Assembly: GCF_000165425.1 (NCBI RefSeq) | Contig: NW_001798967.1 | Location: 469,657 to 533,656 of the forward strand | Reading direction: 5' to 3' | DNA from: Paramecium tetraurelia | Lineage: Eukaryota; Ciliophora; Oligohymenophorea; Peniculida; Parameciidae | Length of the DNA stretch: 64,000 bases | Shown here: in pieces, positions 28,891 through 41,563 of the stretch | How the letters are laid out: the number at the start of each line of letters is the position of its first letter | Numbering within the stretch: position 1 is the first letter of the stretch | Notes under the pieces: generated by a model | The model's database searches: none | What the model was told of the DNA's origin: nothing | What the model saw: only the letters and a program-made list of their open reading frames with translations | Position numbers and translations under genes: made by a program

Positions 28891-30671
28891 ATGAATCAAT
28901 AGGAGAATGCGATAAAAGGTGTTCTAAAACAATAATTAATCGTTGACTCTGAAAGTGGTCCATATAAGACTATTCAGGAAGCCATTGATAGGGCAGAACC
29001 TAACACAGTTATAAAAATAGCTCCAGGACTTTATTCCTCCAACATTGTTATCAATAAACCCGGATTGCGTCTGGAACCTAAAGAAAAGGTTGGAGATATC
29101 ATTATAGTTGTGTCCTCCAAACCTACTATTTTGGTGGATTTAAAAAAGGACGAACGTTGCACCTTGATAGGATTGAAAATGTCACACAGTGGAACAAGCG
29201 AAGAGGTGGAGGAATTAGAAAAATTGATAGAAGGTTAGGAGATGGCAAAGCATCTCTTTGGGAGTCATGAGGATGGAGCTGGTGGTTTGGAGTAGAATCC
29301 AGATGAGGAGTTTGTAAGCAAAGTGACAATAGATTCTAGTTTGAATTGCGTAGTGCTATTGAATGGAGGCAAACTATTTATGGAAGATTGCATTATCGCA
29401 TTAAAGTAAGAATAACATCAAATTTAAGTTTCATCGTGAAATCCTTTAAAGGCATATTGCCAGGTATAGCTGTGAATCAAAATGCTGAAGCCCTATTCAT
29501 TAGATGTGAAATCAAAGGCACTTCCTCAAAAAATTAAGATGCCAAGACAATAGGTATTATAGTGAAATTAGGAGATTTGATTATCAAGGATAGCAAGATC
29601 CACAATCATACATATGGTGGTATATTGATATAACAGGCACCAACTAATAAAAATGTTCGTGTTATGAATAGCAAAATAATCCAAAATAAAAAAGTGGGAA
29701 TACATGTTGTTGGGTCAGATGCAATTCCTTAAATAGAGCAATGTAGAATTGAAAATAATGAAGGACCAGGAATTAAAGTAGGTATTGGAAACAGGGCCAG
29801 GATTTATGGAAACGAAATAAAAACTAATGTTGTAGGAATAGAAGTGCTATCTGCTGATCCGTAGATATTTAATAATAAAATTGATAAGAATTTCACTGAT
29901 GGCATATTAACCAAAGTATTCGAACAATTAAGATGTGATGGTAAGATTAAAACTAATCAAACAATATCTGGAAATAAGGAAAATGGTATTCATTGCACTG
30001 GGTAAAATAATTATACCAGGATCGAATAGAATGCCTTTATAGGATATAATAAGAAGGCAGGAATCAAAGCTGATACTGAATCTCGTATTTCAATATATAA
30101 GAACAAGATTACAAAAAATCTAGGTTAGGGTGTATTATTAGTAGAGACTTCATCTGCTGTCATTGAAAAAAATGAAATTACTGATAATATCAAAGCTAAT
30201 ATTGCCTTAGGCGGTGCCAATTCTGTAGATACATTTATAGTCGAGAATAAAATTCTGGGAGGGAGATGTGAAGGTATCTTCTTAATTGAATGTGGAAGGT
30301 GTTGGATATTTAGAAATAAGATTGCTGAAAATGTAATATTTTACTTATGTAGATAGAATGATGGAATTGTTTGTATAACAGCTGTTCCAATTATTAGTGG
30401 AAACGAAATTTAAAAGAACAAAAGCAATGGGATTATGATTATTAAAGATAGTAGACCTGAAATCATTGAAAATAAAATAAATCATAATGATGGAATAGGA
30501 TTGTTTATTAGGGATAAAAGTCATGGAAAAATACTTAAAAATGAGATTAATGCTAATGAGATTGAATTAGTTGTTGAAAGGAGGAATCCTTCTTTGGAAT
30601 CTATTGTATAAGATAACTAAGTATCTGGAGATATTAGGATACCATAAAATTATGATTGTACAATTTAATGA
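28891..30671 (+). CDS. Right-handed parallel beta-helix repeat protein (FBXO11-like)
   Basis: 577 residues with introns of 23 nt (29408-29430) and probably 24 nt (near 30333). It opens with the repeat-capping motif SGPYKTIQEAIDRAEPNTVI. About twenty beta-helix turns of the pattern I..N.I..N...GI follow (for example GIHVVGSDAIPQIEQCRIEN and GIKADTESRISIYKNKI). This fold occurs in pectate-lyase-like proteins and in F-box protein FBXO11. No F-box or signal peptide is visible, so it may be an intracellular substrate-binding or scaffold protein. Confidence 0.85.
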
Positions 30672-30735
30672 AAAATTTAAAATACTTAAATTTATTAATT
30701 CCAAATAAAATATAAATACACTCTTTAATTTATAT

Positions 30736-31620
30736 ACCTATGATTGGAACTAAAGGGAAGAGGTTACTGAAATTTTTATATCACCTCTCTATGCTACCCC
30801 AGAAGATGGGATACTTTAAGCAATATATAAAAGACACTTGAGATTACCTGAATGTGGTGATTTCAAACCTATGCCAACAGTAGATGTTCCGAGTAGCTTA
30901 GATTAGATTAGAGAATTTTGATTGTCTATCGTAGTTTCAGGTTGGGTAAAAAGTGGCTTTGGTCTAAGTGATATTTTTAAATGAATTTCTTTCAGACTCA
31001 ACCATTTTTGCTCAATAAGATGTGGTTGCTCATTATTTATTAGGAGATTTAAGTTGAACTTAGAGGATTCAATGCAAATCAAATGGCAGATAATATTTTT
31101 ATTTGGGCTAGGATAGTGATTGGTTTGAAGGCAGTTTAAGATAAAACTAACTTATTCAAGCATTACCTAAAAACATTTTAATCTTGGATAAAGTTTTTGA
31201 GAGCTAAATCAATCTCTAAGCCATTCACATCAATTTAGAATTATGAAGAGATGAAATTTAGACTAGTAGCAAAGATCATTATTTACTTTATGTTTTGCTC
31301 AAGGACCTCATAAAATATTCATATTAAAATAACATTGATGTTCTATGCATATGATGCAAGTGTCCTTAGATGATATTATTACCTTTAAAATATAATGAGT
31401 ACTTTGCGAGTAGCCACTGCCATTGCTAAACATCAAGAAATTCTAGGAAAAAAAGAAACTTGAATTTATTAATAAGGCTAAATCATACCAGGAAAACACT
31501 GTCCATTATATAAATGATCGCAAAGCAAAAATGAAATAGATGCTCTAATAATAAATACTGATATCATTTTTATTAGAAATTTGATTCTAGATATATGAGA
31601 TAAATTTAATAAAGAATTTT
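30736..31620 (+). pseudogene. Decayed gene, probably from a LamG/Cys-rich surface-protein family
   Basis: A plus-strand frame from about 30736 reads convincingly as protein (PLYATPEDGILQAIYKRHL, then LSIVVSGWVKSGFGLNSTIF after splicing of a 28-nt intron at 30968-30995). It is broken by TGA at 30919-30921 and again at 31055-31057 (GDLS-TGA-TQRIQCKSNG). Further TGAs interrupt it beyond 31240, where a Cys-rich segment (CKCP...HCHC) is visible. There is no start codon in frame. VSGWVK followed by a STIF/LL pattern resembles the laminin-G-like domains of ciliate surface proteins. I read it as an N-terminally truncated relic. Confidence 0.45.
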
Positions 31621-31647
31621 ATTCTAAAAAATCAAGTATGTTCTGTT

Positions 31648-34600
31648 TCAACTTTATTCCTATGATTGGATCGGTCTGATTTAATTTTATTAATTAACCT
31701 TATTTTAGTAGAATTCTTAGATCAAATAGTAGGTTAGATATATTAATGTCCCAAGAGTAAAGATTAAAGTTATTATCCACCCAACTAAGACACTTTTACT
31801 AGTTAGAATAACGAATGCTCCAAAATAGAACTATTATTTGCTATTATATATACATAACATAAAATTAGCAATAAGGATCTTTCTACGATATTAAACCATT
31901 TTATATATGAGGGATTGAGTCTAAAATGGAAATAAATTAATCCAGCCATCACTGCAAAAGAGAAAAGCATTTAATACTAATATGCTGATTCTTACAAATT
32001 CGAAAATACTGAACTTGACCCCAGTATCAATAGCTTAGCTTATATATATAAGACTACAAAATTCGATTTGTATTTTAAATCTAATGAACGATCCATGAAT
32101 TGAAATGTAGGTTATAAATATGTTGAAAGTGGATAGTAAATTCCACATCCTATTATAGCAAAAGAGATATATAAAAAATGTATGTCGCTCATACATTCTA
32201 CCGAGGGTTGTCTTACTAAAGTATATGGATATTCACTGTAATCGCAAATGAAAGCATCGATGTATGTCTTCATGACAAATATAAATTATCCACTAATAAT
32301 TTATATGGTTTTACTCACCCAGAATCTGAAGCTTTTAATTCCTGCTATTGATCCATCTTCATCAAAACCAAATGAATTATCAGCTATTTATTTACTAGCT
32401 TATAATCCTAAAACTATATAAGCTATACTCATTGTCAAAGCCATAAAGAAGAAAAAATTATATTCACTCCAAATAGCTGAATAATCTACAGACTTGATAG
32501 GCTTGAATTCAGACTTCTCTCCAAACCAACCTACTTGAGAGTCAAATGATAGCGTAATTAATCCATATAGATCATAAACTCTTAGGAATACAGCTAATAG
32601 ATTTGTTATTGTAAGTTTAAAGTGGAATTCCTGCTCATTTGCTTTCCTATCAAATTTATTAAATTCTTCTACCAAAACTCTGCACACTTATTAAGCCACT
32701 TTGGTCCAATCTTCATTTATTGGAATAGCTTTAGGTTCTATTGGAGCAATTTTGCTGTAAAGATCTGCCAATTAGTTCATAAATTTTTGGGTATATTTTT
32801 TGGGTGTTATCCAAATAGCAATGTGTATCTCTTTGCAAATTTCCCAAATCTTCTTTTCCCATTTGTGTGGAATTTTCTTTTTGTAATTGTTTTCAATTTC
32901 TAGTATTTTCTACTAATATTTATCATTAAGATCCTTTTATTCAGCAGACTACAAATCATTTAATTTATCTGTTTCTATTCGTGCTGGAACCTATATTTTA
33001 TTTAAACATCTTCTTTCATCTTTGAATTTCTCAATTTTTATAAAATTATGTTCTTAAATGACACTTGAAACACCCTTAAATTTTGTTATTTATTCATAAA
33101 AATTAGGATAATCATTAACAAAATGATAATAACTTGCAATAGCTAATTCTTAAACAGTCTCTTAATAAGAACGATCTTCATACTTAAAATTATCGTATAT
33201 TAATAAGGCAAAGTCTTCTTCAGATAGAATAAACCCTTCATTTCTTTCTTCAAAACTTTAATATTACTTTAATATTTCATAATCCTTTTCTAATTTTAAG
33301 ACCTCCAATATATTTGACAAATCACCTTTATTAATAAAATAATGATAGACAGTTATCCAAAATCTTTCGGCTCTCCTGGAATCTGACATCATGGGTTAAA
33401 ATTAATCAAGATATTTAGTATCTTTTGATAAAATAGTTGAGTGTCTTTATCTTATTCTTTTTTTTATTTCTATTCTTTACTCAAAACTTTATTTTTATTT
33501 TTCTAATTCTTATAAGTCTTTCTATTTATTATGTTCATTTAATTCCATATCCTCTAAATCATAAAATCCAAATTTGCACAATAGGCAAGAAAACAAACAA
33601 TCTTGAACTTTATACAAAAAGCCTTGCTCTTCTTCTTAATTTCTTTATTTAATTGTATCGGCAGAAGTTAATGATGCCATTTCTACTTCATTGTCACTTA
33701 AGGATTTCCTTATTTTAAGTCGTTTTCTTTCTTAAATCTACTCTAATTTCTTTTTGTTTTCAAAATCTTATTTTGTTACAAGAATGTATTTAATATTGTT
33801 ATTTTCTGCAGGATCTGGATGTTCATACATATTTACTGGATCCCCTTTGATTAAATCTGCCTCTAACTTACTCGAATTTCTATGCTGAACATATCTAACA
33901 AATAATAAAGATGAAATCTCTTCAGTTGCATAAACCCCATTTTCAGAAAATTCCTTCATAACTGCTCTAAGAACTTCTTTCTTCTTCATTTCTAATTGTT
34001 CTTTGTTTAACAAAACAGAATAAAAAATAGACAAAACTGTAACACTTATTATAATAATTAAAATAGAATAAGCAACAGCTAATTAAGCAAATAAGGCAAA
34101 TTCTGTAGAAGAGTTTTCAAAATAGTCTGCAAAAATTGGAAATATGGTTCCAATTGGACCTATTATAAATGTCCATCCGATAATTACTACTAGTGGTTGA
34201 ATAAATTATTAATAGATGACTGATTCCTGTTTTAATGAAATCTAAAATTTATAATACAAAAATGATAAAGGTACTCCAACCGTATTTGCTAATAAAGCAT
34301 TTTTAGTTACTTCACTCTAAATGGTTAGTGCTATTGGCAATAATACTATTAATGGAAGAATGATTCCCACTGTAGTAAAATCCTACATTCTATTTAATAA
34401 TTTTTGAGTATAAGTTTGATTTTCTTTCTAGTCAATATCTTTTTATGTTTGTTCTTTAACTTCGAGAGATAAAGCATGACTTGTTAGAATAAATAAAATT
34501 GTATGTATACTTAGCAACCCTATTATCTAAAAGTATAAATAATAATTTACTGTTCCCTTTTTTGTTCCAGTAGCTGTTTTTGGTTCATTCCAAGCAAAAT

Positions 34601-36370
34601 AACAAATTAAATAAAAAGATATTATATAGCATATCGAATTATACCAAACCGCATAGCTATTTAAGTTTACATACTCGTAAGCGACAAACTATAAATTTTC
34701 TGCCTATTTTGGTAATTTCAATAAGTAGATTATTACTATAATAATATAATAAATGATTAAGAATATTATTGGAATAAGTCCAGCACTAGCCAACACAAAT
34801 GCTCCTATCTATAATCCCTTATCATCAAAATACTCAGAAAATGTTAATAAAATTCCAAAAGGTATGGCAAAGGAAAAACATGAAAAAAGCATCACAAACA
34901 GCTTTTGATTTCTCTTTTCAGATCTAAAGTACCCAACTGTCAGCCACATTAATGATATAATTAACGGGCATATGCCTATTAATCTTGAAATTGACTTGAT
35001 ATACTCGTTTTCAATAGTCGAACTCCATACTTTAATACATATCACACTAAGCGCAGCACCAAATAGTAAGGGAGTGTAGAGATACAAGTTCTATCTCTTG
35101 AATCTTGAGTTGCTTATGCATATTCCAAATATTATAAAAATTGGTAGAGCTAAAATTAAAAAGCCAAAAGTAACAATCTACTCAAAATCATGTGATTATA
35201 ATCCTATTATTAAATTTGCATAGCAAAATATCTCAATAATTACATAACTAATTGTAATCATCCATGGAACAAACTTTTAGAGTTTTAGCTTTTTGAATAT
35301 CTGTTTTGCTCTTTTATTCATATTATAATTTAAATACTCATTTTTTATATCATTATCAGCATACTTTAATAATGAGAGCTAATATAAGTCGTATTTTATT
35401 GTCTTCTTTGGTAAATAAAATAGTCCTTTGATTAGAAAAATAGAGAATAAAAATATAACTAAAAATGTAGATGGAGCTATTATCTTAGATATATTATCAA
35501 TAATGTATTCTACTTTAGTTGATTAAATAAGGAGTACAAAGGCAATTATTTTAAAGAGGATAAAATATGAAACTAATACACAAAAACCACAATTAAATAT
35601 TGTCGCAATAACAGCTGATGATACTCTTCTAATATATTCTAAAAGTCCTCTATTTATTAGAGAATTTATAAAAATCGCAATACTTACTATGCAATATCCT
35701 ATCCCTATATAGTCTTATGAGAATCCATCTTAATTTCCAAAAATATTGAGATGGTATCCTAGTAGAACAAAAATTGGAATTATTATTAAACCTATAAATA
35801 GAAGGATCCAAATTAGATAGTTTTTAATTTATTAACAACTAAAATTTCATAAATTATTACATTTATGATGATATTGTATAAAAAAAAGCATATACAGGCA
35901 ATTGATGAGCTATTTATTAACGTATTTTATCATTTTTTATGATTTAATTATTTTCGATTGCCTAAAATAAAATTCAGTTTTACTATAGATTCTGAGAGAA
36001 CACTGAAGTATGCACTCCAATATACTATTGTTATGATAAGCTAATTTAGATCAAAACTTATTCTGTATTGTCTAGGACTACAAGTGAAAAATGCATTAAA
36101 TCTGTCTTCAAATTGATTGTATTTTTTAAAAAATTATTCTACATACAATGGTTATTATGGGGTTTTAGCATTTTCTTTATTCTCAAGAAGTGCACTTAAT
36201 TCTTATGCATCTTCACTTTCTGGGATAAAGAATTTGATATTTTGATCTTTCAATTTTATAATACATTATGGTTAATTTGATTCCTATTCGCTACTAAAAA
36301 CTATTTTATATCTTGAATTCTATTCATTTGGTTCAGATATGTGATTGTTTGATTCTTCTTAATTAATCAT
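31648..36370 (-). CDS. Large polytopic membrane protein of unknown function
   Basis: 1,551 residues with three introns (22 nt at 35962-35983, 22 nt at 35839-35860, 23 nt at 31831-31853). Exons minus introns give an exact codon count, so this is one gene. A soluble polar N-terminus of about 150 residues is followed by many hydrophobic helices (for example IWILLFIGLIIIPIFVLLGY and SLMWLTVGYF). A long charged cytosolic section comes in the middle, about residues 780-1160, with AIWITPKKYTQKFMNQLADL. A second membrane block ends with GWIITLIFTLGTLIYLTYYL and a short Gln-rich tail. The pattern suggests a transporter, channel or receptor, but no pore or transport motif is recognisable. It is flanked on both sides by decayed coding sequence. 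Confidence 0.75.
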
Positions 36371-36416
36371 TCTCCTAAATTCTATATAATAATTTATTTA
36401 AATTTAAAAAATAAAA

Positions 36417-36975
36417 TCATTTCATTAACATGTAGTCTTTCTGACTTATTTTCAGTTAGAAGATTTTAATCTCCCTTTCCCCTTTATTTTTTAATGTTCT
36501 CTTATCCATCTTCCTTTTGAAATCATTCAAATAAAAGAAATTTTTCATAAAATCTAATTTCTTTCAATTAACTCCTTTTCTTGTTAAAAGTATTATTGCA
36601 ATCCTAATTTTGTTATTATTCCTTTAGCAATTCCATAATTAAAACTCTTTCTGGAGTATCTCTTTAGAATTAATTAAAATCGACCTGTCTTTACATTCGG
36701 TTGCTCAATTATTCAGCCTTTTAAATCTATAATTCATTTACAATCCAGTAATCTCCCTAAAATAAGCACTCAAAAAGGATTTGGGATATTTTCCAAAAAA
36801 ATTATTTTGTTATTCTTCAACTCGTTTTAAGTAGTAAATTATAGATTCTCATTTAACTGCTTTACTTCTAAAACATTGAAGAATTTCATTTTTAAATTAT
36901 TCACAATCCAAAAAATTAAGTAATTCCTATCTATATTTGATTTATCTAAATCTTAAATCTAATCATATCAGCAGG
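36417..36975 (-). pseudogene. Decayed coding sequence interrupted only by TGA
   Basis: A minus-strand frame reads like protein (YRQELLNFLDCEQFKNEILQ; ESIIYYLKRVEEQQNNFFGK; AYFREITGLQMNYRFKRLNN). It is interrupted by TGA at 36849-36851 and at two later points before the terminal TGA at 36417-36419. No combination of 20-35 nt GT...AG introns that I tried bypasses the stops, and there is no in-frame start. Since random frames are often open when TGA is the only stop, confidence is limited. Confidence 0.35.
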
Positions 36976-37143
36976 TCGTAAATCAAGTTAACTTGAATTA
37001 TAATACCTTATTTGAAACGGTGGTGTCCTTTCAGTGAATCTGAACGATTGTGAATGTATGTATAATCATTCAAATTTATAAATATTATTTTTTAATAAGA
37101 AAATGATATTGGAGTAAATTAATTATTAATGATTGTTATGCGA

Positions 37144-38306
37144 TCAATATAAACCATTCTTCTTTACATATGGGTTGTTTTATTGATAATTATCATAGTT
37201 TTTTGGCTTACCATCTTAAGTAAATAGACTAAATGTACTAACATTTGAGTGAGCAATTTAGTAAGCTAAAATTTAATCTTATTTTTACATGCTCCACCAC
37301 CAGCATTATATGCAGGTCTACCATAACCAACATCATTGTAAGAACTTTTAGTTGGTTATTAGTATTATTTTTATGGCATTTGAGATATTGGAGACTTTTG
37401 GACCATCTTTGTTTATTATTGTTCATATGTTGGCTGCTTATGTGTCGCTTTAACACTTTATGAATAACCTTTCTGACTGTACTATTATTATTATTATTAA
37501 TATTGTGGTTATTTCTATTATTAATATTATCTTGATTAAGGCTGATTATTATAATTTTACTGATATTAATTGCCCTTCCCATATTTGGTAGGTTGCTATT
37601 TATTTGACACTCCATATGATTAACCATATTATTGATGACCAAAAGGATTACCTCTACCTTCTGCTATTTCTTATTATCTAACTTTCCTCATCTCTCTCAT
37701 AGCCTATTAAAATTCAAGATGCTCCTATTTCCATTTACCGGTTTTTTTGGGTTTTAAGTATTTGGCAGCCCTTTTGTTCTATTCCTGTTATTATTCTTTT
37801 ATTTTTTAAATATCTGGTTCAGGTCCAATACACACAGATTCATGTTTTCTGATTCTATCAGGATTGAATCTTCTTCCACATTTTCTGCACTACAAAGTTA
37901 TTAAATTCATTTACCCCAACAAGAGCCATGACTTATTAGGGTTATTCATATAACACCTGCTGTGACTTTTGGCCAACTTTTGTTCCACCTTATTACCTTA
38001 CTTATTTCTCTTAGTTCAACTTTTGTAAAACCTACTAAGCTAAAATAGTCAATAATTTATTATTACTAGTGGGCATCTATTATCTGTGACCAGGATCCAT
38101 ATTAATCAAATCATTTTGGTACTTTTTAATGCAAGTTTTTTAATGAATTTCAAGAGAAGCTGTTCCAAACTCTCTCCCACAAATTGTGCCTAAAAATAGA
38201 TATATTCTGTACAAAGCAATGATTTTGGTCGTACTGCGAAACCTCCTCCATTTAGGTAATTCAAATTGTTATCATTTGTTTTTTAATTTGTATTTGTTTT
38301 TCTCAT
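37144..38306 (-). CDS. C2HC zinc-finger protein (ZC2HC1-like) with Gln-rich tail
   Basis: 363 residues with three introns (23, 25 and 23 nt). Two C2HC fingers are seen: CTICGREFGTASLEIHQKTC and CRKCGRRFNPDRIRKHESVC. Each is CxxC-x12-HxxxC, the ZC2HC1/zf-C2HC_2 type. Both are exposed only after splicing, since each intron ends just before or inside the finger. Between them lies a Gln-rich linker. After them comes KRAAKYLKPKKTGKWK and then a low-complexity Gln/Tyr/Asn tail. Related ciliate and animal proteins are often linked to cilia; here that is only a possibility. Confidence 0.87.
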
Positions 38307-38758
38307 TAAATTATTATTAAAACATAAGCAATCAAAAACTAATTGCATTAATACTAAATAAACTCATATCTGAGGATTATAATAATATATTAATATATTT
38401 ATAAATAAGTATAGTTCTGTAATTTTAGTTAGGATTTATTTTCTCTAGTTTATTGAAAATATCTTCGATAAATCCAAATTCATTTATTTTAAACAATTCA
38501 TTACATGTTTTGAGTACAAAAACTTACTTTATATATACTGCATGTTTTTTAAAAATAACATTCAGTTTTAAGGGTTTAGCACGATAAATTCATCAATGAC
38601 CTTTAATTTTAATGAGAAATTTAATGTTTATAGAGAGGATTTACTATTATTCATTTTATTTGATGTTTCCTTATCCATAACAATATTTTACATTTATATT
38701 GTTATATTTTATAAAATAGTATCAATAAAATAATAACATATTATAAAATAATTTGAAA
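38307..38758. other. Spacer without recognisable gene
   Basis: 450 bp of A/T-rich sequence between two minus-strand genes. No convincing frame or RNA structure was found. It contains the promoter of the zinc-finger gene and the 3' UTR of the kinase gene. Confidence 0.5.
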
Positions 38759-40201
38759 TCAAAATTCTAAGATCCTTTGCATAATTTCTTTATCTGGAAA
38801 TTTTTAAATATCTTAAAGATCTGCCACATAAAAACATTCATTCAGTCTTGCCGTTCTCAATGTTTTATTTAAGTATTTTATCATATATGTTGCTAATAAT
38901 TGATGTCTATTTAAAGTTCCTAAGTTAGCAGATAAATTGGTCTAATGTTCTTCAAGTATTGATAATAATTTCATCATATCAAAAGCTAATGATTAATAAT
39001 TTTCAGGGCAATTATCAATAAAAGCTTGTTTCATCTATTTCAATTAAGTTATACAATATAAACCTCTTTCATCGTTGAAAAACTTCTGCTATTCTTTCAA
39101 AAACTTTGAGTTTTCTAGCTGTTATAGCCAATTAAAAGAAAACCATCTTAAATTTTAGGCTAAATCTTAAAATGATTATTCAAATTGTTATATGAAAAAA
39201 CTAAAATTAAATGCACTTCTTGCAAAATTTAGTTGATTCAAATATATTCTTTAATTAGCTTCAAATTCAATTTACAAATAATTTGTTATTAGAAATTTCC
39301 TGTAATCAGTTTAATCTGGTTCCACTTCTTCTAATATTCCTGCATATTATCGTTTAGTATTCTCTTATTATTATTATTCTTAAATCAGTGGATTCTAATA
39401 AATTTCGTCCCAATTTATTCTATTTTCTTCATGAATTTACAAACATCCTTAAATTAATTATTATAATTAAGAATTATCTAATTGAGGTACAATAATTGGT
39501 TTACAAATTCTTTCTTACAATTGAATTATATTCTCAGCATTTATAGGAGGTTTTTAGAATAGTAATTCATATAATACCATACCTAACGACCAAATATCAC
39601 ATTTAGAGGTGTAAGGTTATCTTAAAATAACTTACGGCGCCATATAAAGTGGAGTACCTGCAATACTTGTCATCAAATCATTTTCGAAATCAATCTTTTT
39701 TGCAAATCCAAAATCTGCTAGTTTAGTTATTCCCTAATGCAAAAGTATATTGGCCGGCTTTAAATCTCTATGGATTAAAGAGTTTTAATAGAGTTGGTGA
39801 TACCTAAATATATTTCATCCAATACCCATTCAAGATTTATTTTAGGATATTGACTACAGATTTTGAGTCTAATTTACCTCTTTTAATTATATCTCTTAAA
39901 TCTCCACCATTACAAAATTCTGATATAATATAAAAATTGTTTTGAGTTTCATAGAAATCTAAAAATTTAACAATATTTTTATGATTAAGTTACTTCATAG
40001 ATCTAATCTCATTTAGTAATTGTTAAGTATTAGTCTACTCTTTTATTTTATATACGTTACTTGATTAATCATCCTTCTATCTATCACTTTAATTGCCACA
40101 GGTAATCCATCATTTGAGATCCCCTTATAAACTGTGCCATATGCACCTTTACCAATTAGATGATTCATATTGAACGAATATTTCCCAACAATCTTTTACA
40201 T
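38759..40201 (-). CDS. ULK/ATG1-like Ser/Thr protein kinase
   Basis: 464 residues with two introns (26 and 22 nt). The kinase domain is N-terminal (about 5-265): LIGKGAYGTVYKG, VAIKVIDRR, NFYIISEFCNGGDLRD, HRDLKPANILL, DFGFAKKID, AGTPLYMAP and CDIWSLGMVLYELLFQKPP. The APE motif reads A-P-Q, the Gln being a TAA codon. The glutamate that normally salt-bridges there is therefore absent, which I recall as frequent in ciliate ULK kinases. The C-terminal 200 residues are helical without a named domain. ULK/ATG1 kinases start autophagy and some act in ciliary signalling; the role here is inferred. Confidence 0.87.
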
Positions 40202-40271
40202 TTTAAGTTAATAAAATTAAACGATAACATTTTGTATACAAAATAAAATGGAATATTATTATAGTATTATA

Positions 40272-40917
40272 TCACAAAATAGTATAGTTGCTGATTAACT
40301 AATTTTGAATTCTCAATTTATCCTTTATATTTAAGTGTTTCAAGACATCCCATCCTCTCCGAATTTCTTCTTCAATCTCTTTCAAATAATTAATTTTGTT
40401 TAATAAATCACGATTAATAGTTCTTGAGATGAGTAATTTCTATCTGATTGTCCTTTATTACAAATTATTGATTCATTCTTAATTATTTTATCAAACTACT
40501 TTCTCACACAATATTGATTTCTAAATGCCAAAAATATTTGGAGTCTTGATTAAATTTCATTCAGTATGCTGAAGAATCCAAAACAAATGAGATGCTTATT
40601 TAAATCCTAAGAAAACTTTAGACTTAACATTTTTTATGTTTTCATTTATCCTCTTTGAAATTGAAACAAAAATGAAAGTCATCAAGTAATGATTAATCGT
40701 TTTAATAAGGAATTGAGATTTTAGAGTAGATGTGTGATTACGATTAACACACTTCAAGAAAATCCATCACAAACAATACAATACTTATTTTTATAGCAAA
40801 ATTAAAACTTTCAATAATTGAATGTATTATTTAGCAGTCCACTATAAGTATTGATTCTATTTGTCTTAGGATTAAGCATGCAATTCTATTTGATATTTCT
40901 TCAAGGCCGTAGCTCAT
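40272..40917 (-). CDS. Small protein of unknown function, four introns
   Basis: 183 residues. It starts MSYGLEEISNRIACLILRQI and needs four introns (28, 22, 22 and 22 nt) to stay open. Exon length minus introns gives an exact codon count, and every exon then reads as protein, ending KINYLKEIEEEIRRGWDVLK. Four introns in 646 bp is dense even for this genome. The sequence is helical with several cysteines and has no family I recognise. It lies upstream of, and in the same orientation as, the ULK-like kinase. Confidence 0.6.
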
Positions 40918-41563
40918 TAAATAATTGTAATAATATATATAATCAGTAATGGGTTTTCGTAATATCCGCATGAATTTTCAGCAGACCGTACGTGATTTTA
41001 CATCATAAGAATATAGTTTTATTAATCAGTGTAACTATGACTAAAGTCCATGAAGAATTGTCACCATTTATGAAAATCATCATAAAATAAAAATTTATTA
41101 AATTAATGAATTTTTTTTATCAAAATAATCTGACTTTAAAGTCGAAAATCATCCCTATACCAATTTATTTAGCATTTTATAAAGTCGAAATATTTTCACT
41201 TTAAAATTTTTCCAAAACCTCCTGACTAATTTAACTTATAAATTTTTAAAATGACTTCTCAGATAATTCTATTTTATTCTCCCCATAACAATCTCTTTAA
41301 TTAAGTGAATTCGTTAACTAAGGAGGAGAGATCAATCAAAAAATTAGACTTGAGATAATAATTAAAAATAAAATATGAACTAATCTAATACTTAAATATT
41401 AAATTTTGACTGTTATTAAATCAAATTTATAATTTTCATCTTTTAAGATGGTATGACTTTTTTAGTTTTCAAGAACATTTAAAGTATGTTAATTATCATA
41501 AATAAATATGTAATGTTTAAGAATTGATTGATTATAATATTTTATGTTTTTAATAAAAATTAT
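40918..41563. other. Spacer without recognisable gene
   Basis: About 650 bp of AT-rich DNA. It contains two near-copies of a CTTTAAAGTCGAAA-like string around 41131-41195, one part of a perfect 12-bp palindrome. No credible coding frame was found. Confidence 0.45.

Noticed and set aside
30919-30921. In-frame TGA of the LamG relic read as selenocysteine
   Set aside because: No SECIS-like fold follows, several more TGAs occur in the frame, and the family is not known to contain Sec.
37238-37642. 134-codon Asn/Ile-rich minus-strand frame
   Set aside because: It is an out-of-frame shadow of the Gln-rich tail of the C2HC zinc-finger gene.
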